A DNA stretch of 43,998 nucleotides from an uncultured Mailhella sp. (GTDB taxonomy: Bacteria; Desulfobacterota; Desulfovibrionia; Desulfovibrionales; Desulfovibrionaceae). The notes under the pieces were generated by a model. It did no database searches. It saw only the letters and a program-made list of their open reading frames with translations, and had not been told where the DNA came from. Positions 32,821 to 41,693 of the stretch are shown in pieces (positions within the stretch are counted from its first letter, which is position 1; each line of letters begins with the position of its first letter). The position numbers and the translations under genes are program-made. Location: the NCBI GenBank assembly GCA_910577155.1, contig CAJTMS010000012.1, positions 1-43,998 of the forward strand. Direction: 5' to 3'.

Positions 32821-33056
32821 AGCTATTAGCACAGGACGTCGAACTGTGAGCGAGCACCCGACTTAGGTTGCTGAAATTTCATTTTGCAACCACGCCGGGC
32901 ACGAGAACCTTTTAACATTCTGTAAGATTTTTAACTCTTCGAGTTATCTGACAGAATGTTAAAGGAGCGAGCGGGCGGCAGGACGCCGCTCCGAGCGTCA
33001 TCTTAAATAACAAAATAAAAAGCCCTGCATGTTCATGCAGGGCTTTTTATTTTTTA
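32821..33056 (+). ncRNA. Candidate structured RNA or palindromic repeat element
   Basis: Three hairpins follow each other. A: GGTTGC/GCAACC (32866-32871, 32886-32891) flanked by CCCG/CGGG (32857-32860, 32896-32899). B: a long stem, CCTTTTAACATTCTGT with ACAGAATGTTAAAGG (32908-32923, 32951-32965), continued inward by AGA/TCT and TAACTC-TTC-GAGTTA. C: GGAGC plus GGCG pairing with CGCC plus GCTCC (32964-32992) with a 5-base bulge. A strong terminator hairpin ends the plus-strand reading. GC content is clearly above the neighbourhood. It may be a small RNA, or a repeat element. I recognise no known RNA family in it. Confidence 0.35.
33017..33055. terminator. Bidirectional terminator downstream of hppA
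   Basis: AAAAAGCCCTGCATG (33017-33031) and CATGCAGGGCTTTTT (33034-33048) form a 15-bp perfect stem with runs of T on both strands. It lies 15 bases past the hppA stop (minus) and would also stop plus-strand transcripts from the folded element. Confidence 0.9.
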
Positions 33057-33069
33057 TGCAGTCACTTTC

Positions 33070-35148
33070 TTATGCAAGAGCAATAAGGATAAGAAGAGCC
33101 ACAATATTAATAATTTTAATCATTGGGTTTACGGCAGGACCTGCAGTATCTTTGTAAGGGTCACCCACTGTATCGCCTGTTACAGCTGCTTTGTGAGCAT
33201 CTGAACCTTTGCCGCCAAAATTGCCGTCTTCGATATATTTCTTTGCATTATCCCATGCACCGCCGCCGCTTGTCATGGAAATAGCAACGAAAATACCTGT
33301 TACGATAGTACCCATGAGCATTGCACCAAGGCTTGCAAAAGCAGCGTCTTGACCGGCTACGGCACAAATAATGCCATAGAGAACGATAGGAGCAAGAACC
33401 GGCAATAAGGATGGAGCAATCATTTCTTTAATTGCAGCTTTGGTGAGCATATCAACAGCAGCATGGTAGTCAGGTTTAGCAGTACCTTCCATGATGCCGG
33501 GGATTTCCTTGAATTGACGGCGAACTTCCACAACAACAGCGGAACCTGCGCGTCCAACACTCATCATGCCCATAGCTCCAAAGAGGTAAGGTAAAAGACC
33601 GCCCACAAAAAGACCGATAAGAACAAATGGATCTTGAAGGGAGAAGCTTACATTTGAAAGAGGGAAATAACGGGAAAGATCTTCAGTGTATGCAGAGAAG
33701 AGAACAAGTGCGGCAAGAGCGGCAGAACCGATAGCATAACCCTTGGTTACAGCTTTTGTTGTGTTGCCGACAGCGTCGAGAGCATCGGTTACTTCACGCA
33801 CTTCTTCGGGAAGACCGCTCATTTCAGCAATACCGCCGGCGTTATCGGTAACAGGTCCGTAGGCGTCAAGGGCAACAACCATACCGGCAAGAGCGAGCAT
33901 AGTAGTCGCCGCAATGGAAATACCAAAAAGACCTGCATTGAAATAAGCAAACAAGATACCGCCGCAAATCACAATAACAGGAAGAGCACAGGCTTCCATG
34001 GAAACAGCAAGACCTTGGATAACGTTTGTTCCGTGACCTGTGGTGGAAGCTTTGGCAATACTTCTTACAGGACGGTAGGAAGTGGAAGTATAGTATTCGG
34101 TAATCCAAACCAGAAGAGCGGTAACAATAAGACCCGTGAAAGAGCAAAGAAGGAGGTTTCCGCTTGTAAAGACCATGTCGCCGATAGCCATTTCTTCTCT
34201 TCCCCAGAAGAAAGCCATGGTGATAAAGGTAATAAGAACGGCAGAAATAAGCGCAGTTGCAAGGAAACCTTTATAAAGAGCCTTCATGATTTTATTGTCG
34301 CCGGAAAGTTTTACAAAAAATGTACCTGCAACAGAAGCCAAAATACATACGCCGCTGATGAGCAGAGGATACATAATCATGAGCTTTTGCAGCGCGCCTT
34401 CAAAGTAAATGGAAGCAAGAAGCATGGTAGCGACAATGGTAACGGCATACGTTTCAAAAAGGTCGGCAGCCATACCTGCACAGTCTCCGACGTTATCACC
34501 GACGTTGTCGGCAATAACAGCAGGGTTACGAGGGTCATCTTCAGGAATGCCTGCTTCAACTTTACCAACAAGGTCAGCACCGACGTCAGCGCCTTTTGTA
34601 AAAATACCGCCGCCAAGACGGGCAAAGATAGAAATAAGGGAAGCACCGAAGGAAAGGGCAACCAATGCCTGCATAAGGGTCGTTGTTTCAACTTGGAACA
34701 TCTGCAAAAGTGCATAGTAGAAAGAAACGCCTAAAAGACCTAAGCCAACAACGAGCAAACCGGTAATCGCACCGGATTGGAAAGCTATATTGAGCGCCGG
34801 GGTAAGTCCGTTGCGGGCAGCTTCGGCAGTACGCACGTTGGCGCGAACAGAAACGTTCATGCCAATATAGCCTGCAACGCCAGATAAAATAGCACCGATA
34901 ACAAAGCCGAGTGCTACAAGGAAAGAAAGGAAGAAAAGGAGTAAGACTGCAACAACAATACCTACAATGGCAATAGTACGGTATTGACGGTTTAAATATG
35001 CTTTTGCACCTTCTTGGATAGCTCCGGCAATGCGTTGCATATCTTCATTACCGGTGCTTGCAGCAAGCACGGTTTTAGAGGTTTTGAATGCGTAATACAA
35101 AGCAAATGCAGCGCACGCAAAAACCAATAATAATGAAATAGAAGTCAT
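33070..35148 (-). CDS. hppA: Membrane-bound proton-pumping pyrophosphatase
   Basis: A 692-residue inner-membrane protein with about 16 helices that couples pyrophosphate hydrolysis to ion pumping. Substrate motifs are GGIFTKGADVGADLVGKVE and DNVGDNVGDCAGMAADLFE in the first half, TDNAGGIAEMSGLPEEVR in the middle and GDTVGDPYKDTAGPAVNPM at the end. The segment GNTTKAVTKGYAIGSAALAA has Lys at the position that is Ala in K+-dependent enzymes, so it should be of the K+-independent, H+-pumping group. The start has GAGGGT upstream. It has its own promoter and terminator, so it is monocistronic. Confidence 0.96.
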   Translation of the reverse strand: MTSISLLLVFACAAFALYYAFKTSKTVLAASTGNEDMQRIAGAIQEGAKAYLNRQYRTIAIVGIVVAVLLLFFLSFLVALGFVIGAILSGVAGYIGMNVSVRANVRTAEAARNGLTPALNIAFQSGAITGLLVVGLGLLGVSFYYALLQMFQVETTTLMQALVALSFGASLISIFARLGGGIFTKGADVGADLVGKVEAGIPEDDPRNPAVIADNVGDNVGDCAGMAADLFETYAVTIVATMLLASIYFEGALQKLMIMYPLLISGVCILASVAGTFFVKLSGDNKIMKALYKGFLATALISAVLITFITMAFFWGREEMAIGDMVFTSGNLLLCSFTGLIVTALLVWITEYYTSTSYRPVRSIAKASTTGHGTNVIQGLAVSMEACALPVIVICGGILFAYFNAGLFGISIAATTMLALAGMVVALDAYGPVTDNAGGIAEMSGLPEEVREVTDALDAVGNTTKAVTKGYAIGSAALAALVLFSAYTEDLSRYFPLSNVSFSLQDPFVLIGLFVGGLLPYLFGAMGMMSVGRAGSAVVVEVRRQFKEIPGIMEGTAKPDYHAAVDMLTKAAIKEMIAPSLLPVLAPIVLYGIICAVAGQDAAFASLGAMLMGTIVTGIFVAISMTSGGGAWDNAKKYIEDGNFGGKGSDAHKAAVTGDTVGDPYKDTAGPAVNPMIKIINIVALLILIALA

Positions 35149-35218
35149 AAAAGACCCTCGCTACGTTGAAATGTTATAGGAAAAGCATAAACGCTTTGTC
35201 CGACATAATGAGGTCATG

Positions 35219-35247
35219 AGTATAGAAGATAATTGAAGAATAAGCAA
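35219..35247 (-). promoter_or_regulatory. Promoter of hppA
   Basis: On the minus strand TTGCTT (35247-35242) and TATACT (35224-35219) are exactly 17 bases apart; the inferred start is about 60 bases before the hppA ATG. Upstream at 35279-35290 is a perfect palindrome, ATCCGTACGGAT. Confidence 0.6.
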
Positions 35248-35294
35248 GATTAAAGTCATGCTTAAAGAAAATAATTAAATCCGTACGGATCGGA

Positions 35295-36398
35295 TTAAAA
35301 CCCTAAAGAAGTGAGCACCTCATGGGGAATAGTATTCCACCATGTGGCAAGCATTTCCGGCGTAACGGGATTTTCTTCACCGCCAAGGATATATGCACGA
35401 TCGCCGATATTGATATTTTTTCCGTCATAAATATCGGTAATGTCAATGGCAGTCATTTGCATGGTAATATAGCCAAGTGTCGGGCAAAGGTGTCCCAAAA
35501 GGCTGACATGGGGCACAAAATTGCTGTCTTCGCTGTACACGCGGTTGCTGCGGCGATAGCCGTTTGCATAGCCAATGCCAATCCATGCCACATCGGTATC
35601 CCTTTCGGCAGTAAAACTTTGCATATAGCTCAAACTTTCACCCCGTTTTAAATGGTTGATACTTAAAATAGGCGCAGTGAGGCTGAGAGCCGGCTTCAAA
35701 TGGGGGGTAAGGTGTTCTTTTTCCGTTCCGTACAGGGGATTTCCGCCATAAAAAATTTTGCCGATTCGTGCAATATCGCCAATGCTGTCAGGATAAGCAA
35801 TAAGCGCAGCAGAGTTTGCAAAACTTGTTTTCATGTCAGGAAAAGCATTTTTCAGGGCAGTTACGGCAGGAGTCAATTTTTCTGTCTGTGTCTGCATATA
35901 GCCGTGGTCCGAAATAATGTCCGCACTGGCATAATGGGTCAAGGCATAACTTGCTGTTTTATTGTGTTTTTTCAGTTTCATTATGACCGTATCAATATCC
36001 TGGGGCAAAAAACCGAGCCTGCCCATACCGGAGTTGATTTTTACGGCAATTTTCTCGGAATAGGCAAGGGCTTTCTCAAGGGACTGCTTATCATGGGCAA
36101 GGCTGACGATGTCCTGTTCATTGCCCTGTTTGTATTCTTCATCTGTCAATGCGCCGAGCAAGGGGATAATTTCCTTTGTGACGCCATTTTTTCGCAATTC
36201 CAATGCCTCATGGATAGTGCCTGTTGCAAAATATTTCACGTCCTGATTTTCAAAAAAGCGGGCAATTTTAATGGCTCCGTGGGCATATGCATCTGCTTTT
36301 ATCACAGGCATAAGTTCCGAATGGAGATTTTTTATTTGTCTGTAATTGTATAATAATGCGTCAAAATCAATCTGTACTTTGCAAAAAGCGTTTTTCAT
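35295..36398 (-). CDS. alr: Alanine racemase
   Basis: A 367-residue PLP enzyme making D-alanine for peptidoglycan. The PLP lysine is in MPVIKADAYAHGAI (about residues 30-43). The other catalytic base is the Tyr in IGIGYANGYRRS. NSGMGRLGF and the C-terminal YILGGEENPVTPEML are typical. The segment usually read as GRVCMDMxxVDVT is here GYITMQMTAIDIT, with Gln replacing Asp. The frame is open to 36452, but AAAGGA before 36398 and the family N-terminus decide the start. Confidence 0.92.
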   Translation of the reverse strand: MKNAFCKVQIDFDALLYNYRQIKNLHSELMPVIKADAYAHGAIKIARFFENQDVKYFATGTIHEALELRKNGVTKEIIPLLGALTDEEYKQGNEQDIVSLAHDKQSLEKALAYSEKIAVKINSGMGRLGFLPQDIDTVIMKLKKHNKTASYALTHYASADIISDHGYMQTQTEKLTPAVTALKNAFPDMKTSFANSAALIAYPDSIGDIARIGKIFYGGNPLYGTEKEHLTPHLKPALSLTAPILSINHLKRGESLSYMQSFTAERDTDVAWIGIGYANGYRRSNRVYSEDSNFVPHVSLLGHLCPTLGYITMQMTAIDITDIYDGKNINIGDRAYILGGEENPVTPEMLATWWNTIPHEVLTSLGF

Positions 36399-36593
36399 GG
36401 TCAATCCTTTGCTGATATTTTCGTATTGTAATAAGAATTGAATAAAATGCAAGGCAAGTTTTTTAAAATAATTTCAATATGTTGCTATAGATAAAAAAAA
36501 TATTTTTTTCACAAATTATCTGCTTTATTATTCCATGGATTTATGCTAATAAGAAAAAGATATGCTTTGATATTTGCCTTAATGGAATAATAC

Positions 36594-38945
36594 ATGAAAT
36601 ATATTTATTTATATATTGTTTTTCTTTGCTTTTTTTGTTTTGGATTCAGCGAAACTGCCTGTGGAGCCGAATTGCCGAGCTCCATTGCTTCAGACGGCTC
36701 GCTTGTGAGCGAAGGTGAACTGCCGTGGAAGATTTATGCAGACTCCCTTGTCAGTGTAAATGACGGGGTGGTGATTGAAGGACGGGGCAATATTTTGCTT
36801 GTCCGCGGGGAAGATTATTTAAAAGCCGATTTTGCAAGGCTTTATACAAATACACAGTGGATTTTACTGCAGGGCAATGTCTATGCAAAGCTTGGCACTG
36901 ACGAGGTGGAAGCTGAAGAGGCAGAATTTGATTTGACGAACAGCACCGGCTGGCTCAAGAATGCAAAACTCTTTTTAGCCGGTCCGCATATGTATTTTAA
37001 AAGTGAAGAAATTTATAAAAAAGGGGAAGCCCGTTATTCTTTAGTTAAGGCAACTGCCACAACCTGTGACGGCGATGTTCCTTTATGGAAAATCGATGCC
37101 AAGGAAGCTGATCTTGAAGTAGACAGCTATGCCCATTTTTATGATGTTGTTTTCAATATCAAAGACCATGGGCTGGTCTATGCTCCTTATTTTGTAGCGC
37201 CCACAAAGACAACACGGCAAAGCGGCTTATTGCTGCCCAATTACGGATATAGCTCAACCCAAGGATTGTATTATACGCAGCCCTATTTTCATGTGATTGA
37301 CCAAAGCCGTGATTTAACCGTGTATGGCACCGTTTTAACCGAAAAAGGGTTTATGCCCTCTTTGGAATATCGTTCCCATACCAAAGCCAATGAAAAAATG
37401 TGGGCAATGCTTGATTTTTTATATGACAGCACAAGGGTTATGCACGAAGGGGAAGATGAAGTTGACGGGATAGACGGAAATATCCGTACCAACAGACCCC
37501 GCTATTGGCTCAGAGCCATGGGCAACGGCGATTTTTTTGAAACAGATTGGAATTATAAATATAATTTGGATTATGTGTCCGACCAAAACTTTATCCGCGA
37601 ATTCAGCAACCGTATGACGGGTTTTGATTATACCAAGGAAAACAGCTATGACATGTTTGGGCGGAACTTCGCAGAAGCGGACGACAACAGAATAACACAA
37701 GGCTTTGTTTATAGAAATTTTGAAAAGTTTTATTTGACGGCAGGAATGAAATATTCCCAAGATCCCAGTTTTGGGCATGGAAATCTTGCTAAAAAGTATG
37801 ATACGACAGTGCAGCATCTTCCGGAGTTAGGTTTATACTGGAACAGGGATAAAATACTTCCCGAACTTCCCTTTGAATGGAATTTACAGGCAAATGCAGG
37901 CTATTACTATCGGCGTTTTGGAACAAAAGGTGCAAAGGCAGAAGCGTATCCGGAAATAGTTTTTCCTGTCAAAGCAGGCTTTTTATACGGTGAAATCGCC
38001 GCTAGGGGACGGGCAACAGTCTATACGGGCATTTCCGGAGCTGATACGTCGCTTTTAAGCACGCGGGTAGGGGGCGAGCGGCAGGGAAGCGATACCCGCT
38101 TTATCCCGGAAATTCGTTCCAGTTTTTATTCTCAGGCTGACAGAATATGGGAATTGCCCAAAGAATATGCATTAAATCGGGATAATATAGGAAAATCAGA
38201 AACCGTTGCCCTCAAGCATACCATTCAGCCCCGCATTATGTATGAGTGGACAAATGACGTTGATCAGGAAGACAAGCCGTTTTTTACGCTTGAAGACAGA
38301 ATACAGGAACAAAATAATCTTATTTTTCGTTTAGATAATATTTTGACGGCAAAGAGAAATTCCATTGTTCAAAAGAAAGACGGCATTGAAGATGTCGCTT
38401 CCTATGTGGATTTGGTCAATTTGCAAATCAGCTCGGGCTTTGACTTTAAAGAAAACAGCCGTGAAAAGCATCTTGCGGAATATGAACGCAGACCTTGGCA
38501 TGATTTGAAAACACGCTTAATTTTCAGACCGCAAAAATGGATCAGTTTTGACGGCAATGCATTTTATTCTTTTTATGATAATAAATTTAACCGGGTAGAT
38601 ATAGGTTCAACCCTTTATCATGAAAAATTTGGCACGTTTTCAACCAGTTACAGCCAGCGCGAACCCAATTATAATTACCGGAAATTTGTGGATTATGATG
38701 ATATTAACGATGTTATGGAAAGCGAAAAAATCAATGCCATTACCAATACGCTGCGTTTAAATATCAATCCGGAATTTCACATTTATCTCATGGACAGAAC
38801 GAATTTGGATACAGGGGAAAATTATGAACGGGCTGTCGGGGTAGGCTACAGGCATCAATGCGTTAATTTTTATGCAGAATATAATAAAGACCAAATAGAA
38901 GAACGGTTAAGTGTAAATATTGAATTTCTGGGACTGGGATTTTAA
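36594..38945 (+). CDS. lptD: LPS-assembly protein LptD
   Basis: A 783-residue outer-membrane protein with signal peptide (residues 1-24). An N-terminal OstA/LptA-like jellyroll segment (about 40-190: WKIYADSLVSVNDGVVIEGR onwards) is followed by a 26-strand barrel region beginning after FVAPTKTTRQSGLLLPNYGY. Barrel strands show alternating aromatic residues to a terminal aromatic (IEFLGLGF). LptD with LptE inserts LPS into the outer leaflet. Length is normal. It is divergent from alr and is the first gene of lptD-yifB-VKOR. Confidence 0.93.
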   Translation: MKYIYLYIVFLCFFCFGFSETACGAELPSSIASDGSLVSEGELPWKIYADSLVSVNDGVVIEGRGNILLVRGEDYLKADFARLYTNTQWILLQGNVYAKLGTDEVEAEEAEFDLTNSTGWLKNAKLFLAGPHMYFKSEEIYKKGEARYSLVKATATTCDGDVPLWKIDAKEADLEVDSYAHFYDVVFNIKDHGLVYAPYFVAPTKTTRQSGLLLPNYGYSSTQGLYYTQPYFHVIDQSRDLTVYGTVLTEKGFMPSLEYRSHTKANEKMWAMLDFLYDSTRVMHEGEDEVDGIDGNIRTNRPRYWLRAMGNGDFFETDWNYKYNLDYVSDQNFIREFSNRMTGFDYTKENSYDMFGRNFAEADDNRITQGFVYRNFEKFYLTAGMKYSQDPSFGHGNLAKKYDTTVQHLPELGLYWNRDKILPELPFEWNLQANAGYYYRRFGTKGAKAEAYPEIVFPVKAGFLYGEIAARGRATVYTGISGADTSLLSTRVGGERQGSDTRFIPEIRSSFYSQADRIWELPKEYALNRDNIGKSETVALKHTIQPRIMYEWTNDVDQEDKPFFTLEDRIQEQNNLIFRLDNILTAKRNSIVQKKDGIEDVASYVDLVNLQISSGFDFKENSREKHLAEYERRPWHDLKTRLIFRPQKWISFDGNAFYSFYDNKFNRVDIGSTLYHEKFGTFSTSYSQREPNYNYRKFVDYDDINDVMESEKINAITNTLRLNINPEFHIYLMDRTNLDTGENYERAVGVGYRHQCVNFYAEYNKDQIEERLSVNIEFLGLGF

Positions 38946-38946
38946 G

Positions 38947-40473
38947 ATGATAGCAAGGCTGATTTGCGGTGCACTGCTGGGTATTGATGCCTATAAAGTG
39001 GAGCTTGAAATAGACTATACCAAGGCAGGCATGCCTGTTTTTGTTATGGTCGGGCTTGCTGAAGGTGCTGTAAAAGAAGCAAAGGAACGAGTTTTTACTG
39101 CTGTGCGAGCCTCGGGCTTTAAACTTGCTCCGGCTAAAATCACGGTAAACCTTGCCCCTGCAGACAGAAAAAAAGGGGGTTCTGCCTATGATTTACCCCT
39201 TGCCATCGGGCTTTTAACGGCGTCACAGACTATTGCCCCCACCCTTAATCTTGAAAAAATTTTTTTTGCGGCGGAACTTTCTTTAAACGGTACCCTGCGT
39301 CCTGTAACAGGTATTTTGCCTCTTGCGCTTTTGGCTCGTTCCCTTGGTATGGAGGCAATGATTGTTGCGAGGGAAAATGCCTGTGAAGCAAGTATTGTTG
39401 AGGGATTGACCGTTTATGGGCTGGACAGCCTGACAGACGTCCTTGATTTTGTATGCGAAAAAGCATGTTTTACGCCTGCAGAGCATGTGCAGGCTGAAGA
39501 GTGGCAGCACTATGATATGGATTTTTCAGAGGTCAAGGGGCAGGAAGAGGCTAAACTCGCTTTGGAAATAGCAGCCGCAGGCGGACATAATCTCCTTTTT
39601 ATCGGCTCTCCCGGCAGCGGCAAAACCATGCTTGCAAAGCGTATTCCGACCATTTTGCCCGGTCTGACCTTTGAAGAAGCCTTGGAAGTCACAACTATTT
39701 ACAGCGTGTCCAATAAGTTATCCACAAAAAGGCTTGTGACCGTCCGTCCTTTTCGTTCTCCTCATCATACTGTTTCCGAGATTGCCCTTATCGGGGGCGG
39801 AAGTTATCCCAAACCGGGAGAAGTCAGCCTTGCCCACAGGGGTGTCTTATTTTTAGATGAATTGCCTGAATTTTCCCGCTCTTCTCTGGAAGTTTTGCGC
39901 CAGCCGTTGGAAGACGGATTTGTGACGATTTCCCGCTCTGCCCAGAGTTTAACCTATCCCGCTTCCTGCATGCTTATTGCTGCCATGAACCCTTGCCCTT
40001 GCGGATATTATGGGGATAAAAACCATGCATGCACATGCACAAGCCAGCAATTGGCACGGTACAGGGCAAAGCTTTCCGGTCCCCTGCTGGACAGAATTGA
40101 TTTGCATATTGAAGTTCCCTCCGTGCAGTTTGAGGATTTTCAAGGGGAGTTTAAAGGCAAAGATTCTGCAAGCATGAAAAAACGGGTCGAAGATGCGAGG
40201 ACAATCCAAAAAGACCGCTATGCAGGGACAAATTGCCATACCAATGCGGACATTAGCGGGGCGATGCTGGAAAAATATTGTTTTTTGGAACAAAAAGAGC
40301 ATGCTTTTTTGAGCAAGGCTGTGGACAAATTGGCTTTGTCAGCCCGTTCCTTTACGAGGATTTTGCGGGTAGCCCGCACCATTGCGGATTTAGATGCACA
40401 AGAAAGAATTTTAGTGCCGCATATTGCGCTAGCAATACAATGCCGGGCATTAGACAGGACTATGAAAAATTAA
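38947..40473 (+). CDS. YifB/ComM-family Mg-chelatase-like AAA+ ATPase
   Basis: A 508-residue protein with an N-terminal S5-fold/Lon-like ChlI domain (about 1-170: VGLAEGAVKEAKERVFTAVR), then a AAA+ domain with Walker A IGSPGSGKTMLAKRI (about 218-232), Walker B VLFLDELPEF and PCPCGYYGDK with paired cysteines before CTCTSQQLARYRAKLSGPLL. In Gammaproteobacteria ComM is a branch-migration helicase in transformation; the window also carries dprA. The ATG at 38947 is two bases past the lptD stop. Confidence 0.93.
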   Translation: MIARLICGALLGIDAYKVELEIDYTKAGMPVFVMVGLAEGAVKEAKERVFTAVRASGFKLAPAKITVNLAPADRKKGGSAYDLPLAIGLLTASQTIAPTLNLEKIFFAAELSLNGTLRPVTGILPLALLARSLGMEAMIVARENACEASIVEGLTVYGLDSLTDVLDFVCEKACFTPAEHVQAEEWQHYDMDFSEVKGQEEAKLALEIAAAGGHNLLFIGSPGSGKTMLAKRIPTILPGLTFEEALEVTTIYSVSNKLSTKRLVTVRPFRSPHHTVSEIALIGGGSYPKPGEVSLAHRGVLFLDELPEFSRSSLEVLRQPLEDGFVTISRSAQSLTYPASCMLIAAMNPCPCGYYGDKNHACTCTSQQLARYRAKLSGPLLDRIDLHIEVPSVQFEDFQGEFKGKDSASMKKRVEDARTIQKDRYAGTNCHTNADISGAMLEKYCFLEQKEHAFLSKAVDKLALSARSFTRILRVARTIADLDAQERILVPHIALAIQCRALDRTMKN

Positions 40474-40482
40474 GGGGTGAAT

Positions 40483-41445
40483 ATGAATCCTTTGCGACAT
40501 AAATTTTTGCCGATTTCCTTTGCTGTCAGCGTTATCGGTTTGTGTTTTTCCGTATACAATATTTTAAGCTCGTTTTTGTTTGAAGAGAGCTGTACTGCTG
40601 CCTGCGGACTGTTTGCCAATTTTACCGTCATGGGTGTTTCGCTTTGGTGGTTCAGTGCGATTTTCTTTACGCTGGTGCTCATTTTGTCTTTGTTCGGATT
40701 AGCGTATATCCTGCGGATAATAACTGCCGTTGCCCTGACTGCGGATATCGTTTTGCTTTTCATTATGCTCAATACCACCCTTTGCGTGCTTTGCATTTGT
40801 GCAGGAATTTTAATAGCTTGTTCCTATTATGTTGTACGCTATGAAAACAGGCGTCCCCTTGACCCCTATCCAAAAACATTCCTTCTGGGGCTTTGGGCTG
40901 TTCTTTTTGTTTTGCTTTTGGGATCTGTTATCAATGCCAATCAGCGGGGAATTTCCTTTGCAAAAGTGGAAAACCCCGGCACAAATATTTTCTTTTCTCC
41001 CTCTTGTCCTGCATGCAAAAAAATTCTTCTGGCAGAGCAAAATAATAAAAATATAGCTTGGTATCCGGTGGAAGACAGCGAATATGATATTTGGCGTATT
41101 TTATTTATGCAGGAACGGATTAATGCAGGGGATACCGTGTATCAGGCATTGCTCAAAGCTGAAGAAAAAAAGCCGGAAGAACATGTTGAACTGACAGATA
41201 TGCTGCGGTTAAAATATTTTGTTATGCAGTATAAAGTTTGGAAAAATACTGCCATTGTCAAACGCAGAACCTCTGCCATTCCCTATATTGAAGTTTTTGG
41301 CACACCGAAGGAATATACGAATTCCATAGGGTTGGAACAATCCGCAGTGGTGCAGAATAATGATACGCATATTGTCAATTCCCTTATCGGACAGGAAAAT
41401 GAGCTTTGCGGTGATGACACAAAACCGTGTGAGGAAGGAAAATAG
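40483..41445 (+). CDS. VKOR-domain/thioredoxin-like fusion, disulfide-forming membrane protein
   Basis: A 320-residue protein with a vitamin-K-epoxide-reductase domain of four helices (about residues 10-120). The periplasmic loop has two cysteines (ESCTAACG, 37 and 41) and the fourth helix has the active CxxC (CVLCIC, 101-106). A fifth helix (about 134-152) leads to a thioredoxin-like region with CPAC (175-178) in IFFSPSCPACKK. VKOR-Trx fusions oxidise secreted proteins in place of DsbA/DsbB. The start ATG follows GGGG at five bases; a GTG two codons earlier (40477) is an alternative. Third gene after lptD and yifB. Confidence 0.85.
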   Translation: MNPLRHKFLPISFAVSVIGLCFSVYNILSSFLFEESCTAACGLFANFTVMGVSLWWFSAIFFTLVLILSLFGLAYILRIITAVALTADIVLLFIMLNTTLCVLCICAGILIACSYYVVRYENRRPLDPYPKTFLLGLWAVLFVLLLGSVINANQRGISFAKVENPGTNIFFSPSCPACKKILLAEQNNKNIAWYPVEDSEYDIWRILFMQERINAGDTVYQALLKAEEKKPEEHVELTDMLRLKYFVMQYKVWKNTAIVKRRTSAIPYIEVFGTPKEYTNSIGLEQSAVVQNNDTHIVNSLIGQENELCGDDTKPCEEGK

Positions 41446-41482
41446 TACTGTGTGAAAAGCAATACGGTACTGTTTAGCAATA

Positions 41483-41519
41483 TAAAAAAACGGTTGAATC
41501 TTTTTCAGCCGTTTTTTTG
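41483..41519. terminator. Bidirectional terminator between VKOR fusion and HTH ORF
   Basis: AAAACGGTTGAA and TTCAGCCGTTTT pair with one G-U, with A-run and T-run on the two sides. It stops the plus-strand lptD operon and the minus-strand kefB-HTH unit. Confidence 0.85.
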
Positions 41520-41540
41520 TAAGATAAAAGAACATGGTTT

Positions 41541-41684
41541 TTATTCTGCTGCAGCAAGGGTAAACTTTATATTCAGAGCAGCTAAAATTTTTTGTATGCT
41601 TTCATACCGGGGCTTTGTGACACCATTAAGTGTTTTGTATAAACTTTCCCGTGACAGTCCGGTTTTTTGAGCAAGCTCTGTCAT
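41541..41684 (-). CDS. 47-residue HTH protein resembling the C-terminal half of HigA/HI1420-type antitoxins
   Basis: Read on the minus strand from the ATG at 41684: MTELAQKTGLSRESLYKTL and then KPRYESIQKILAALNIKFTL, ending in Ala-Ala-Ala-Glu. This is the helix-turn-helix region of the putative addiction-module antidote family, whose members are usually near 95-100 residues; the N-terminal half is missing. The ATG overlaps the antiporter stop in ATGA, and no separate ribosome-binding site is evident, so translation depends on coupling or on a -1 frameshift. No toxin (RelE/HigB-like) is adjacent. It may be a remnant or a regulatory tail. Confidence 0.6.
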   Translation of the reverse strand: MTELAQKTGLSRESLYKTLNGVTKPRYESIQKILAALNIKFTLAAAE

Positions 41685-41693
41685 TTCTTTTTT
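41652..41693 (-). promoter_or_regulatory. Possible -1 ribosomal frameshift signal at the antiporter/HTH junction
   Basis: On the minus strand the heptamer A AAA AAG (41693-41687) is in the 0 frame as TTA AAA AAG, the same type as in E. coli dnaX. A slip of -1 leads directly into GAA ATG ACA GAG, the HTH frame. Three bases downstream a stem TGACAG/CTGTCA (41683-41678 and 41657-41652) encloses an inner AGC/GCT. The 0-frame stop TGA is at 41683-41681. Confidence 0.4.

Larger units (their letters stand above)
32407..33069. other. Long intergenic region with promoter elements and a folded element
   Basis: This 660-base stretch carries the sigma-54 promoter and possible enhancer (32495-32621), an AT-rich middle with a plus-strand TATAAT (32756-32761), then a markedly more GC-rich, hairpin-rich element (32821-33000) and a bidirectional terminator (33017-33055). 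No ORF in it is convincing. Confidence 0.6.
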
